From NCBI GenBank assembly GCA_006969745.1, contig CP030886.1, forward strand, positions 4,003,234 to 4,067,233: a DNA stretch of 64,000 bases, read 5' to 3'. The DNA comes from Cytophagaceae bacterium (GTDB lineage Bacteria > Bacteroidota > Bacteroidia > Cytophagales > Cyclobacteriaceae). Positions 45,379 to 54,123 of the stretch are shown here, piece by piece. Made by a program: the position numbers and the translations under genes. Within the stretch, counting starts at the first letter, position 1. Each line of letters opens with the position of its first letter. The notes beneath the pieces are model-generated. The model was not told the origin of the DNA. It saw nothing but the letters and a program-made list of their open reading frames with translations, and did not search any database.

Positions 45379-45822
45379 CTATTGAGCTTTAAGCTTCTTT
45401 ATCTTCTTCGAAAGATAGTTTACAATGCTTTGATAGTTGGTGTTTTCTTTATTGCTGATTAGTAAAGCCTTCCCATTTTTAACGACTATTGTCAATCGCT
45501 TATATTCATCCTTTTTGCTTTTCACTACTTCTTCATACCAGCTGGTAACATCCGATATCTTATGTGATTTCTTAGTGCCAAAGAGATAACTGTAGGTAAG
45601 CTTATTGTTTCCAATAGTTACTCTCAGTGCAGTTGAATAGGCTTTTCTGGCAATAGTAATCGCAATAACCAATAATGTTGGTGTTAGGATCAGCTTTACA
45701 ATTAAATAAGCGTCAGGATTTTGTACCAGCTCATAAAACAGCCATATATCAACACCTAGAATGATGCTTAGGATTACGCCGATGGAAATCATCGTGCTTG
45801 ATTTGGGTTGAGATTCGATCAT
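45379..45822 (-). CDS. Two-helix membrane protein with PH-like domain
   Basis: A 147-residue protein with two transmembrane helices (about residues 11-31 and 42-62) followed by a compact beta-rich region (about 65-135, LRVTIGNNKLTYSYLFGTKKSHKISDVTSWYEEV) resembling bacterial PH-like (bPH/YdbT-type) domains. The C-terminus is lysine-rich. The function is unknown. It converges with the SPOR gene. Confidence 0.65.
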   Translation of the reverse strand: MIESQPKSSTMISIGVILSIILGVDIWLFYELVQNPDAYLIVKLILTPTLLVIAITIARKAYSTALRVTIGNNKLTYSYLFGTKKSHKISDVTSWYEEVVKSKKDEYKRLTIVVKNGKALLISNKENTNYQSIVNYLSKKIKKLKAQ

Positions 45823-45908
45823 TGAGGCTCAAAGATAAAATGCAAACAGTTTAGTACTGGAGTGATAACATGGTGAGCCATTGCTGGTATGATATAATTC
45901 ATCCTTTT

Positions 45909-45934
45909 AATTAATGTATCCCGTTTTGGGCAAT
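45909..45934 (+). repeat. 26-bp direct repeat, copy 1
   Basis: Matches 48186-48211 at 25 of 26 positions; the core is TGTATCCCG-(T/C)-TTGGGC between AT-rich flanks. Here it lies 3 bp before a decayed coding fragment; the second copy lies 78 bp before the ATG of the intact relative at 48290. A further short match (GATATAATT) precedes both. Confidence 0.8.
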
Positions 45935-45937
45935 TAA

Positions 45938-46052
45938 ATGAGAGTATTCATTAGAACTGAGAAACTAACATATCCATTATTGAAACAATCATAACAGGCA
46001 CTTTCAGCGTTATCCAATAGTGATTATGGAATTGGCGTTTGGGAGCTGAGGT
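45938..46052 (+). pseudogene. Decayed fragment related to the membrane protein at 48290
   Basis: Bases 45938-46020 align with the segment of the intact gene that starts near 48595 at about 72% identity by eye, with one missing base near 45955 that shifts the frame. After the shift it would encode ETNISIIETIITGTFSVIQ and then a stop, against ETNISIVETFITGTFSIIL in the intact protein. Homology becomes weak after 46020 and ends by about 46052. The beginning and end of the gene are missing. It lies in the 308-bp gap between 45822 and 46131, which otherwise shows nothing but the repeat at 45909. It is the remnant of a duplicated or paralogous copy. Confidence 0.75.
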
Positions 46053-46130
46053 ATTAATCATAGATTTAAAATCAAACATGATTTGGTTGGCATTTCAAAC
46101 CATGTTTGATTTATTGAGTAATACTTCGCT

Positions 46131-48092
46131 TTAATTAAATGTAATTTTTCGGATTGTATGGTTGTTATAATCAGTCACATAAATACTACCTTCAGCATCC
46201 ATAGCCATCGCCACAGGCCCGTTAAAACGTGCTGTTTCACCATCACCATCAATATTGGCAGCATCACCTGCAGACCCTGCAATTGTTAATACAAGGTTGG
46301 CTTCAATGATATATTGTCGAATGACATTACCCTGAAACTCAGCTATATAAAGGATGCCATTTGCCTCATCGAGCAACAAACCTGACGGAAAATTGTATTG
46401 TCCTCCCACACCATCAACAGTCATATCTATTCCAGTGCCGGAAATCGTTGACACCATTGCATCAGATGTTATTTTTCTGATTGAATGATTGTCAGAATCA
46501 GATACATAAATGTTGTTATCTGAATCGATCGCCATTCCAGATGGCATATTAAATCGTGCTGCACTGCCCGTTGCATCATCATCTCCACTCATTCCACTAT
46601 TACCAGCAAAGGTGGATACAACTCCAGAACCATCAATTTTTCTAATAACATGCGTGCCAGTATTAGACACAAATAGATTAGCATTATCATCTACAGCTAA
46701 TCCATGGATATATAATGCAAACTGGGCTCCGGTACCTGTTCCATCCACGTCAGCATCTGTTCCATCTCCGGCAAGTGTGCTAACATTAGCAGTTCCTATT
46801 GAAATTGTTCTTACCCTATTGTTCTCCGCATCCGCAATGTAGAGGGTGGATCCTGAGGTATTTAATGCAATTCCTTGGGGATCATCAAATTGTGCATTTG
46901 TTCCGACACCATCTTGAAAACTTTCGGTTCCGTCTCCTGCAAAGGTGGAAACCACTGCGTCCGAGGTGATTTTTCGGATGGTATTGTTCCCTTGATCTAC
47001 TACATACAATTCATCATTGGAGCCATGATAAACAATGCCAAAAGGATTATTAAATTGTGCAGAGGTCCCTGTCGCATCTGTATTGCCCAGAGTGCTTCCT
47101 GCAAACGTAGACACAGTAACGTTTGGATAGGCATAGAAAGGATCATCAGATATTACCTCATCCGTACCTAATTCAACACTTATGTTTCCTGTAGTGAATC
47201 CAGAAGGTAATTCCACAGTAAGTGACGGGTTTGCCCCATCTGAGGCTGATAAGACCGTAGCAGTGACTCCATTAATTTTCACAATGTTATCAGTAGCTAT
47301 GGGACTCATATAATCACCTGAAATGATGATTGTCCCTCCTGGTTTACCAAAAATTGGATCAAAACTGATATTTGCAGGTGCTTGAGTAATTACTGTTTTT
47401 GCATCAGTTGCTGTCTGAGTACCATCAGTAACTGTCACTTTGATCTCATAGCTACCAGGCTTATCCATTGTAAACACTTTCTGACCCGCTTCTCCTGCAT
47501 CTGGATCCTCAAATATTGCGTTACTTCCTGCAGGGGTACTTACAAATTCAAATGTGAAGATGAGAGGATCACCGGTAGGTCCAAGTGGTGTATCACCATC
47601 AGGAGTATTGAGGTAGTTACTGGTTTCGATAACAACCATAGAGCCAACAGGACCTTGTAATTCCAGGCCCGTAGAATTAGTAATAATAAGGTTTGTGATT
47701 AAGTCTGGTGGAGAAACCGAGATGATAAGTTCCGCTTCATCTGATAATTCGCCATCTGAGACTGTCAGTTTAACAACATAATCACCAATGTCATCGGGTA
47801 TGAATGCAGCCTGACTCGCGGTAGCGTTAGCAATCGTACTAGCACTGCCATCAGGTATACTAACAAATTCCCACAAATAGGTGAGCACATCTCCATCAGG
47901 ATCACTTGATGATCCACCCAATAGAAAAATGTCATGATTAAGGAGAAAATCTCCCATTTCTCCTTCAGCGGAAGCTGAAGCAATAGGGGCCTGGTTCATT
48001 GGTTCATTGACACCATTATCCGAGCCACAATTCATTAGCGGAAGTATGCCTAAAAACAATAAGCATATCATTCCATTTTGGATTGATTTCAT
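46131..48092 (-). CDS. Lipoprotein with PKD, IPT and NHL-propeller domains
   Basis: A 653-residue surface lipoprotein (signal ending LPLMNC). Domain order: a PKD-like repeat (about 35-130, SSSDPDGDVLTYLWEF, VVKLTVSDGELSDEAEL), a second PKD-like repeat (about 135-235), an IPT/TIG domain (about 240-320, FDPIFGKPGGTIIISGDYM), then five to six NHL repeats forming a beta-propeller (about 330-653, repeated STFAG..DG.GT.AQF..P.GI..D....LYVADSGNN.IRKI). Such proteins bind ligands or other surface proteins. It is flanked by the two copies of the 26-bp repeat. Confidence 0.92.
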   Translation of the reverse strand: MKSIQNGMICLLFLGILPLMNCGSDNGVNEPMNQAPIASASAEGEMGDFLLNHDIFLLGGSSSDPDGDVLTYLWEFVSIPDGSASTIANATASQAAFIPDDIGDYVVKLTVSDGELSDEAELIISVSPPDLITNLIITNSTGLELQGPVGSMVVIETSNYLNTPDGDTPLGPTGDPLIFTFEFVSTPAGSNAIFEDPDAGEAGQKVFTMDKPGSYEIKVTVTDGTQTATDAKTVITQAPANISFDPIFGKPGGTIIISGDYMSPIATDNIVKINGVTATVLSASDGANPSLTVELPSGFTTGNISVELGTDEVISDDPFYAYPNVTVSTFAGSTLGNTDATGTSAQFNNPFGIVYHGSNDELYVVDQGNNTIRKITSDAVVSTFAGDGTESFQDGVGTNAQFDDPQGIALNTSGSTLYIADAENNRVRTISIGTANVSTLAGDGTDADVDGTGTGAQFALYIHGLAVDDNANLFVSNTGTHVIRKIDGSGVVSTFAGNSGMSGDDDATGSAARFNMPSGMAIDSDNNIYVSDSDNHSIRKITSDAMVSTISGTGIDMTVDGVGGQYNFPSGLLLDEANGILYIAEFQGNVIRQYIIEANLVLTIAGSAGDAANIDGDGETARFNGPVAMAMDAEGSIYVTDYNNHTIRKITFN

Positions 48093-48185
48093 AGTTTAGT
48101 AGCGTTGGTGAGTAATATAAATTTACAAAAAATGATTGTAAACGCCTAGTTATCAACTAGATATAATTTATTCATGATATCTATT

Positions 48186-48211
48186 AATTAATGTATCCCG
48201 TCTTGGGCAAT
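48186..48211 (+). repeat. 26-bp direct repeat, copy 2
   Basis: Partner of 45909-45934 (25/26 identical). It lies in the promoter region of the gene at 48290 and in front of the divergent NHL gene, so it may be a regulatory site; the CCCG-N3-GGGC centre has weak dyad symmetry. Confidence 0.8.
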
Positions 48212-48289
48212 AATTGTTAAATTTATATTAGTTGCACCCGAGGGATCACAGGTGTCTATTGGATTGTCAGGCTTCTAAATAACCGGAAA

Positions 48290-49294
48290 ATGAAAATCTC
48301 ACCAAAATCCAGGGCATTCAAGATGATTATTCATCTGGTGTCGATTTATATCTTCTCTGTACCTATCACAACTCACATTCTGAAATTGGCACTAGACGAG
48401 TCATTTTGCATTAACAATGCTTGTTTTAGTGACCTACAGAGTTTGCTGCTTATCGTATTCATCTTGCTGATTGTGAGCACCAACATTTATTCTATTGTCA
48501 CTGACAGACGACATAAATTCTCCATGCTGGTCACAGGTGGATTTTTATCTGCAGTAACCATGATCCAATTGGTGGTCATTTTCTTTGATGTGAAAATGGA
48601 GGTTTTCAGTAGAAACTGGGAAACCAATATTTCAATCGTTGAGACTTTCATTACAGGTACTTTTAGTATTATTCTATTGGTTGGGGCTGCTTATTTTAAA
48701 GATACATCGGTAAGTTCAGGAGATGACAAAGTGTTTAATGTCAAATTGAGCCTTGGAAGCATCATCAAATTCATCAATAGCCTGGATCCAAAAATCGCCT
48801 TTTTAATGGGCATATTGTGTAGCATCATAGTAGCAATTCCTTCTTGTGCTTTATTATACCTAGTAGGAGGTGTGTTACTAGAGCAAGGCATGATGAACTC
48901 AGAACGGATGAAGTTGCTCGGATGGATCGGAATGGTTGGAATGCAAGGGAGTGTAATTAGTATGCTGTTGAGCTTGAGAAGATTTGAAAAAATTGCTGGA
49001 ACCACTGATAACCTTAGCCTATTTACTAATGCACTTGTCCGTCCGTTTATTGGGCTTTCATTTGCACACCTTACATTCTTTATGTTGGAATCAGGTTTGC
49101 TGCAAGATGCCAATCTGGGTGGTGCAGGTAGTCGTGTAGCAACTAAAGGCGGTTTAATATATTCGTTCAACTATCATGTAAGTGTTGCCTTCATTGCTGG
49201 ATTTACGGAGCGTATTGCAAGTGTGATTGAATCGGAATCAAAAGAAACGGCTACACAACTGAAGGGCACCGGTAAACCAGACAAAACCGGATGA
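48290..49294 (+). CDS. Multi-pass membrane protein of unknown function
   Basis: A 334-residue protein with about eight predicted transmembrane helices (near residues 12-32, 46-64, 78-98, 118-136, 168-195, 212-230, 250-268, 290-308). No named family is recognised. The C-terminal third (GWIGMVGMQGSVISML, LVRPFIGLSFAHLTFF, FIAGFTERIASVIES) runs parallel to the smaller protein at 36100, suggesting a shared fold. A decayed relative of its middle segment lies 2.3 kb upstream at 45938, and the same 26-bp element precedes both. Confidence 0.78.
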   Translation: MKISPKSRAFKMIIHLVSIYIFSVPITTHILKLALDESFCINNACFSDLQSLLLIVFILLIVSTNIYSIVTDRRHKFSMLVTGGFLSAVTMIQLVVIFFDVKMEVFSRNWETNISIVETFITGTFSIILLVGAAYFKDTSVSSGDDKVFNVKLSLGSIIKFINSLDPKIAFLMGILCSIIVAIPSCALLYLVGGVLLEQGMMNSERMKLLGWIGMVGMQGSVISMLLSLRRFEKIAGTTDNLSLFTNALVRPFIGLSFAHLTFFMLESGLLQDANLGGAGSRVATKGGLIYSFNYHVSVAFIAGFTERIASVIESESKETATQLKGTGKPDKTG

Positions 49295-49378
49295 AATAGC
49301 TGGAAGATCTTATTGAAGGCTAGGGCTCTGCAATTCAAGGTAATTTGATTTCGAAACGTCTTTTGTCAGGAGAGCGGT

Positions 49379-50077
49379 TTAGAGCCACTTTGCCTTTATG
49401 TCTTTGTATTTTGTTCTTCCGATAGGGATCAACTCTCCATTTTTTAATTCAGCCATGTACTTACTACCAGATTTTACTATGATCTCCTTGACTACAGACA
49501 TCTTTACCAAATAGGATTTATGGATGCGCTCAAAAGAATGAGATAATAACTGTTCTAGTTTTTCGAGTGATTTATCGTGGAGTTCTTTGGTTCCGTCCGT
49601 CAGAAAGAGCTCAGTATAGACACCAGCTCCTTTTACGTAAAGTAGATTTTCTATAGGGACTAGCTGTACTTTTCCTCTTTTTTTAATCGCTAAAAGTTTA
49701 ACCTCATTTGCTCCGGTTTTATCTTTAGTCAAGGTTCGATTTAGCGCCTGCTCCAACCGATCTCGGTTAAAGGGTTTAGGAACAAAATCTAATACGCCGT
49801 ATTCAAAGGCGGCAATCGCCTGATCTTTGTTGGCAGAAATTACGATTGTGTGAAATGATCCGGAAACCGCTGTTGTCAGTAGGTCAAAGCCATTGTCACC
49901 ATTTAGATTTAAATCCAGGAGAACGAGATCTAAGGAGGGGCTTTCAATAAACGTCGATGCTTTGTCGAGTGTGTCAACATGAGTCAGCGAGGTTAGATTA
50001 TCACCAAGGATATCGCGTGTCATTCGCTCAACTCGCTTGGCTATTCTAGATTCGTCTTCTACGATTAAGATATTCAT
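49379..50077 (-). CDS. LytTR-family response regulator
   Basis: A 232-residue two-domain regulator: receiver domain (residues 1-120, phospho-acceptor Asp55 in LVLLDLNLNG, acidic pocket VEDES, conserved Lys in PKPFNRD) and LytTR DNA-binding domain (about 130-232, LVPIENLLYVKGAGVYTELF, RIHKSYLVKMSVVKEI, IPIGRTKYKDI). It starts 4 bp after the kinase gene at 50082, so the two form a standard LytS/LytR-type system. Targets may include the divergent genes from 51929 on; that is inferred from position. Confidence 0.95.
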   Translation of the reverse strand: MNILIVEDESRIAKRVERMTRDILGDNLTSLTHVDTLDKASTFIESPSLDLVLLDLNLNGDNGFDLLTTAVSGSFHTIVISANKDQAIAAFEYGVLDFVPKPFNRDRLEQALNRTLTKDKTGANEVKLLAIKKRGKVQLVPIENLLYVKGAGVYTELFLTDGTKELHDKSLEKLEQLLSHSFERIHKSYLVKMSVVKEIIVKSGSKYMAELKNGELIPIGRTKYKDIKAKWL

Positions 50078-50081
50078 TCAG

Positions 50082-51761
50082 TCAGGAATATATTTTTATG
50101 ACACTTTTCCAACCATGATCAGCTGGTTCGGAGATCAACTCCCAGTTTGACTGATAGCTTTCAGTCAAACGCGCCTTTATGTACTTGAGTCCCGTGCCTT
50201 CTTTATTGTCGCTTCTTTTTTTCAACTCTTTTGCAAACGTTAGGAACGTATAGCTCTTGCAATTGCTGTCTGAAACATAGATCAGCTTAAATCTAACGTT
50301 ATTGTCCTCCTGAGGTAAGCTGTGAGTAATGCCATTTTCCAGAAGTGTATGAAGAATGCCCGGAGGAATTTTTTGTTCTGGGTCGATACCCACTTCTTCC
50401 CAGGTGTATTGCATTTCCTTACGGTATCCCATGATTTCCAGATGTGTTCGGCAAAGTTCAATTTCCCTTGCCACAGGTATCAACGTTTGATCTTCAATCT
50501 GATTGAAAAGGTCAAATTCCTTGGCAAGTGCTTCGATAAAAAGTACACCTTTCTTTGGTGTTTCTTCCACCCAGTCAATGAGGGATGTCAATGTGTTCAT
50601 GAGGAAGTGCGGTTGAATGTTCTTTTTAAGAAGCTCCAAACGAAGACGAGTAGACCGAACAAGTGAACGCTCGTAAGCCAACCGCTGAGCCTTCATATTA
50701 AGGGTTAACAGATACAGCATACCCAAAAGAATCAGGCCCAACCCGGTGTACAAACTAACAACAAATCCGGAGGCTAGAAATACCGCCATAGACAACAGTA
50801 AGGTTGCAAGAACCAACCGGGCTCCCCTTATCTTTTTGTACGCCCCATGAGCTACCACAGCAAAGGAAAAGCACCACATACTCAGTGTCATGCTTACTGT
50901 TTTATAATCAAAAGCATGACCATTTACGAGCCAAATGGAAATGAGAACTACTGCATAAATTATCAATGATAGCCCACGTCTTGGATAGGGAAATTGCATT
51001 GAGAAATAGTATGGAATCAAAAAAGAAATACCCAACAAAAACGAGTTGATAATTTGTAACCGAATAACATGAACACTGTAATGTATGGGTACATAATCTT
51101 TACTAAATACGGTCAGAACAAGGCCGCAAATGAGAAAGCAGCAGGCACTGAAAATAAGTGTGGGGTATTCTTTCCTATTGTTTAGAAATAGAAAAAGGAA
51201 ATAAATCGAAGCAATCAAAAAAGCTCCGGCAAAAACGTGCATATAGGAAGTTTTGACGAGCAGATCGGTGAGCAAGTCTTCATAATCAGCAATCTCTATT
51301 TCATAGTACCCAACATGGTCGGGGAAATAATAGTTACTTAATCGTAAGGCCAGCATATGGGTTCCTTCTGCCGACAGATGAGTAGGTATTTGGTACGTAA
51401 CCCACAATTCACCCTCAGGAGGAAGTTCTGCCTCTTTACCAGGGTTTCCATTCTTCCCAATCAAAACTCCATCCCAAAATATTTCATATTCACCGTAGGG
51501 ATCTATCTGAAGGACATACGACTGAAAATCTTCCGGAGCTTTCAGAATATCAATCCTTGTTCTGGACCAGAAAATCTCACCTTCCGGAATAAGATTTATT
51601 CTTCTTTTCCAATTGCTATCATTCCAGATTTTCTTCGCCCACGCTGGGTTATCACCTATCTGGAATACCGTTTGATGTTCTTTGAATATAGCGGGCTTTT
51701 GCTCACAAGAACTTAAAAGGAGTAGAATGCTGATCAAAAGAAAAAATGGCGCAGATTTCAA
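50082..51761 (-). CDS. 7TM-DISM sensor histidine kinase (LytS-like)
   Basis: A 559-residue sensor. After a signal with an SSC lipobox-like end, residues about 20-165 form a jelly-roll extracellular domain (7TMR-DISM type). Seven transmembrane helices span about 170-360, and the cytoplasmic part is a His_kinase domain with phospho-His in KKNIQPHFLMNTL (near 387) and an ATPase domain (LLENGITHSLPQEDN, GTGLKYIKARL). The N box is altered (ENGITHS for the usual ENAIKHG) but usable. It pairs with the LytTR regulator at 49379. The external carbohydrate-binding-like fold suggests a sugar or cell-wall signal. Confidence 0.93.
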   Translation of the reverse strand: MKSAPFFLLISILLLLSSCEQKPAIFKEHQTVFQIGDNPAWAKKIWNDSNWKRRINLIPEGEIFWSRTRIDILKAPEDFQSYVLQIDPYGEYEIFWDGVLIGKNGNPGKEAELPPEGELWVTYQIPTHLSAEGTHMLALRLSNYYFPDHVGYYEIEIADYEDLLTDLLVKTSYMHVFAGAFLIASIYFLFLFLNNRKEYPTLIFSACCFLICGLVLTVFSKDYVPIHYSVHVIRLQIINSFLLGISFLIPYYFSMQFPYPRRGLSLIIYAVVLISIWLVNGHAFDYKTVSMTLSMWCFSFAVVAHGAYKKIRGARLVLATLLLSMAVFLASGFVVSLYTGLGLILLGMLYLLTLNMKAQRLAYERSLVRSTRLRLELLKKNIQPHFLMNTLTSLIDWVEETPKKGVLFIEALAKEFDLFNQIEDQTLIPVAREIELCRTHLEIMGYRKEMQYTWEEVGIDPEQKIPPGILHTLLENGITHSLPQEDNNVRFKLIYVSDSNCKSYTFLTFAKELKKRSDNKEGTGLKYIKARLTESYQSNWELISEPADHGWKSVIKIYS

Positions 51762-51928
51762 AACAATTTTTGGATTGGCTTTGACATGTAAAATAACAGG
51801 TTGTCAATGTCTTTTTCTGCAGGTCTCGAGCAGTTCATTCAAGAATAGAGCAGTTGACAAAGTAAAGGACGATTCTACACAACCTTCCTAAGATGTTTGC
51901 GGTAGAACCTTCAAAAATCAAACCTACT

Positions 51929-53116
51929 ATGAAAATTTCTTTAACTGAGTCACTGAAAGAAGTGAATAAACATACTGGCGGAATCAAGCTTTTGATGCTG
52001 CTTTTGATCGTGTATTTGTTGGTGCCAAACACGGTCTTTGCACAAGAAAAGTCAGAAAACGATCCTGATGAACCAGCAGTTACCTTAGGTATGGTATCCT
52101 CACTTCAGTCAAAGGTGCTAAACAAAACCATTCCACTATCCATCCATCTGCCTGCGAACTACGACAATTCCAGGAAAACCTATCCTGTGCTGTATATGTT
52201 GGGTTCCGATTACCGGGCCAGGTTCGCCATGTTAGCTTCTACGCTGGACTACATGGGCGAGGGACAGATTCCTGAGATGATACTCATAGGAATTGATTTG
52301 CCTGAGGGCAATGGCATTTTGCTGCCAACAAGGGACAATAAAGACACAACAATTCCGGATGGTTACATCGAGTTCTTTGAAACAGAGTTGCTACCCCACA
52401 TTGAAAATACCTACAGGACGGCTCCTTTCAGAACGCTTTATGGTGCATCCAACAGTGGGTTTTTCTGTGTGTATACGTTGCTTAGCAAACCACAACTCTT
52501 CAATGGCTACTTCGCTAGCAGTCCGTCTCTTATGCACATACCAACGGTGCTTCATCAAAAAGTCGAATCAGGTCCGTTACAAACGCTGGGAGAAAACAGA
52601 TCGCTGCATATAATTTATAGCGATGAAGAAGGGGATCTACCAAAACTCGTCTCTGAATTCTCTCGTGTTGTAGAGGAACATAAACTAGCAGGTTTTACTT
52701 ACAAAGTAGATGAACTGGCGAATCAGGGCCATGTGCCGGCGATAGATTTCACTATGTTTCTTCTCGCGCTGTACCCTGACTTCAACCCCATCGATGAATT
52801 GAACTCTTTGGATAAAGTGATTGCGCACTTCGAAATGTTGTCGACACGCTACGGGTATGAAATCCTGCCACCTGTATCGGTCTTAATGGACCTTGGCGTT
52901 GACAATATAATAGGTAAGGATTTGGATGTGGCAGAAGAAATTTATGAATATTCCTTTCAAGTGTATCCGGAAGGTAAGCTCCTATATGTTGGAATGGGAA
53001 TAGTACGAAGAAATCAGGATCAACTTGAAGAAGCTAGACGCATGTTCGAAAAAGCATTAGCAATAGACCCTGATTATGCGCTTGCTAAAAGGTGGCTACA
53101 AAGACTGGAAGAATAA
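51929..53116 (+). CDS. Esterase-fold (EstD/IroE-like) protein with C-terminal TPR
   Basis: An exported alpha/beta-hydrolase of the putative-esterase group, about 395 residues; the ATG at 51929 is preferred. An N-terminal hydrophobic segment (LLMLLLIVYLLVPNTVFAQ) follows a 20-residue basic leader. Typical elements: NKTIPLSIHLPANYDNSRKTYPVLYML, the nucleophile elbow LYGASNSGFF (GxSxS), and a late Asp/His pair (SDEEGDL, NQGHVPA). The C-terminus has TPR repeats (about 350-395, RRNQDQLEEARRMFEKALAIDPDYALAKRWL). Likely catalytic, unlike its two relatives downstream. It starts a run of co-directed genes (51929, 53146, 54124) opposite the kinase. Confidence 0.85.
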   Translation: MKISLTESLKEVNKHTGGIKLLMLLLIVYLLVPNTVFAQEKSENDPDEPAVTLGMVSSLQSKVLNKTIPLSIHLPANYDNSRKTYPVLYMLGSDYRARFAMLASTLDYMGEGQIPEMILIGIDLPEGNGILLPTRDNKDTTIPDGYIEFFETELLPHIENTYRTAPFRTLYGASNSGFFCVYTLLSKPQLFNGYFASSPSLMHIPTVLHQKVESGPLQTLGENRSLHIIYSDEEGDLPKLVSEFSRVVEEHKLAGFTYKVDELANQGHVPAIDFTMFLLALYPDFNPIDELNSLDKVIAHFEMLSTRYGYEILPPVSVLMDLGVDNIIGKDLDVAEEIYEYSFQVYPEGKLLYVGMGIVRRNQDQLEEARRMFEKALAIDPDYALAKRWLQRLEE

Positions 53117-53145
53117 AATCTGGCTTACTCATCAAAGAATAAATA

Positions 53146-54033
53146 ATGAAAAACATCATCTCGATTCTCTTTTTCCTACTATCACTTAATAGTCTTTTTT
53201 CTCAAGACGATAAGACAACCGAGTTTCCAACTTTAGAAGGACCGTATATGGGTCAAAAACCGCCGGGTCTACAGGCAGAACCATTTGCCCCGGGCATCAT
53301 TTCCAGAGAAGGTTGGGAACTTGAAGGGGTGTTTGCACCCGGAATGAAAGAATTCTACTTCACGATCGATCGAGGTGCTTACACCAGCTATGATCCTGAC
53401 AATTTCCACCCAACTACCGTTGGTTTTCGTCAAGAAAACAATGTTTGGAAGAAGTTCATTGAATTTAGACGCAGAGGTGAAATAACCTTCTCTCCAGATG
53501 GTAACCGCATGCACATGGCTAAAGGGTACAAAGAGCGTGAGGGTGATGGATGGTCTGAACGGAAAATGCTGGACACGATGATTAATCGGAAAGAGTGGGG
53601 TATTATGCGTCTCTCCGCATCATCAAAAGGCACTTACGTGTTTGACGACTATAAAAGCAAAGATATCATACGTATCTCATGGGTCAAAGATGGCAAGCGG
53701 CAGGAACCTGTTTTGATGGGTGACGCAATCAATTCCGGGAAAATGACTGCCCATCCGTTCATCGCACCCGATGAGAGTTATATCATCTGGGATAGTGAGC
53801 GAGAAGACGGGTATGGCGACTCAGATCTGTACATCAGTTTCCGGCAGGAAGATGGCACCTGGGGGCCTGCTATCAATATGGGTGAGGGGGTGAATTCACC
53901 AAAATGGGACGCATATGCCAGCGTTACCCCGGACGGCAAATACATACTCTTTAATAGGGGTATCGATGAGAATAATATAGATATCTATTGGGTGGATGCT
54001 CAGATCATTGAGATCCTAAGACGCCAAAACTAA
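53146..54033 (+). CDS. Secreted PD40/TolB-like beta-propeller protein
   Basis: A 295-residue exported protein (signal ending SLNSLFSQ). It carries WD40-like PD40 repeats: LEGVFAPGMKEFYFTIDRG, GEITFSPDGNRMHMA, AHPFIAPDESYIIWDSER, YASVTPDGKYILFNRG. Such propellers bind peptides or proteins in the periplasm. It starts 29 bp after the esterase stop, so the two should be co-transcribed. There is no catalytic motif. Confidence 0.88.
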   Translation: MKNIISILFFLLSLNSLFSQDDKTTEFPTLEGPYMGQKPPGLQAEPFAPGIISREGWELEGVFAPGMKEFYFTIDRGAYTSYDPDNFHPTTVGFRQENNVWKKFIEFRRRGEITFSPDGNRMHMAKGYKEREGDGWSERKMLDTMINRKEWGIMRLSASSKGTYVFDDYKSKDIIRISWVKDGKRQEPVLMGDAINSGKMTAHPFIAPDESYIIWDSEREDGYGDSDLYISFRQEDGTWGPAINMGEGVNSPKWDAYASVTPDGKYILFNRGIDENNIDIYWVDAQIIEILRRQN

Positions 54034-54123
54034 TCGTTCAAATTGATCATCTTTTCATAAACCAATTGCTCGCTAGTTGAATCCAACTACTTAATAGGGG
54101 AGACTCATAAATATGTATAAACA

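Noticed and set aside
48691-49170. 159-codon minus-strand open frame
   Set aside because: Antisense to the 48290 membrane-protein gene, which has a coherent topology and a related fragment upstream; the antisense frame has no recognisable feature.
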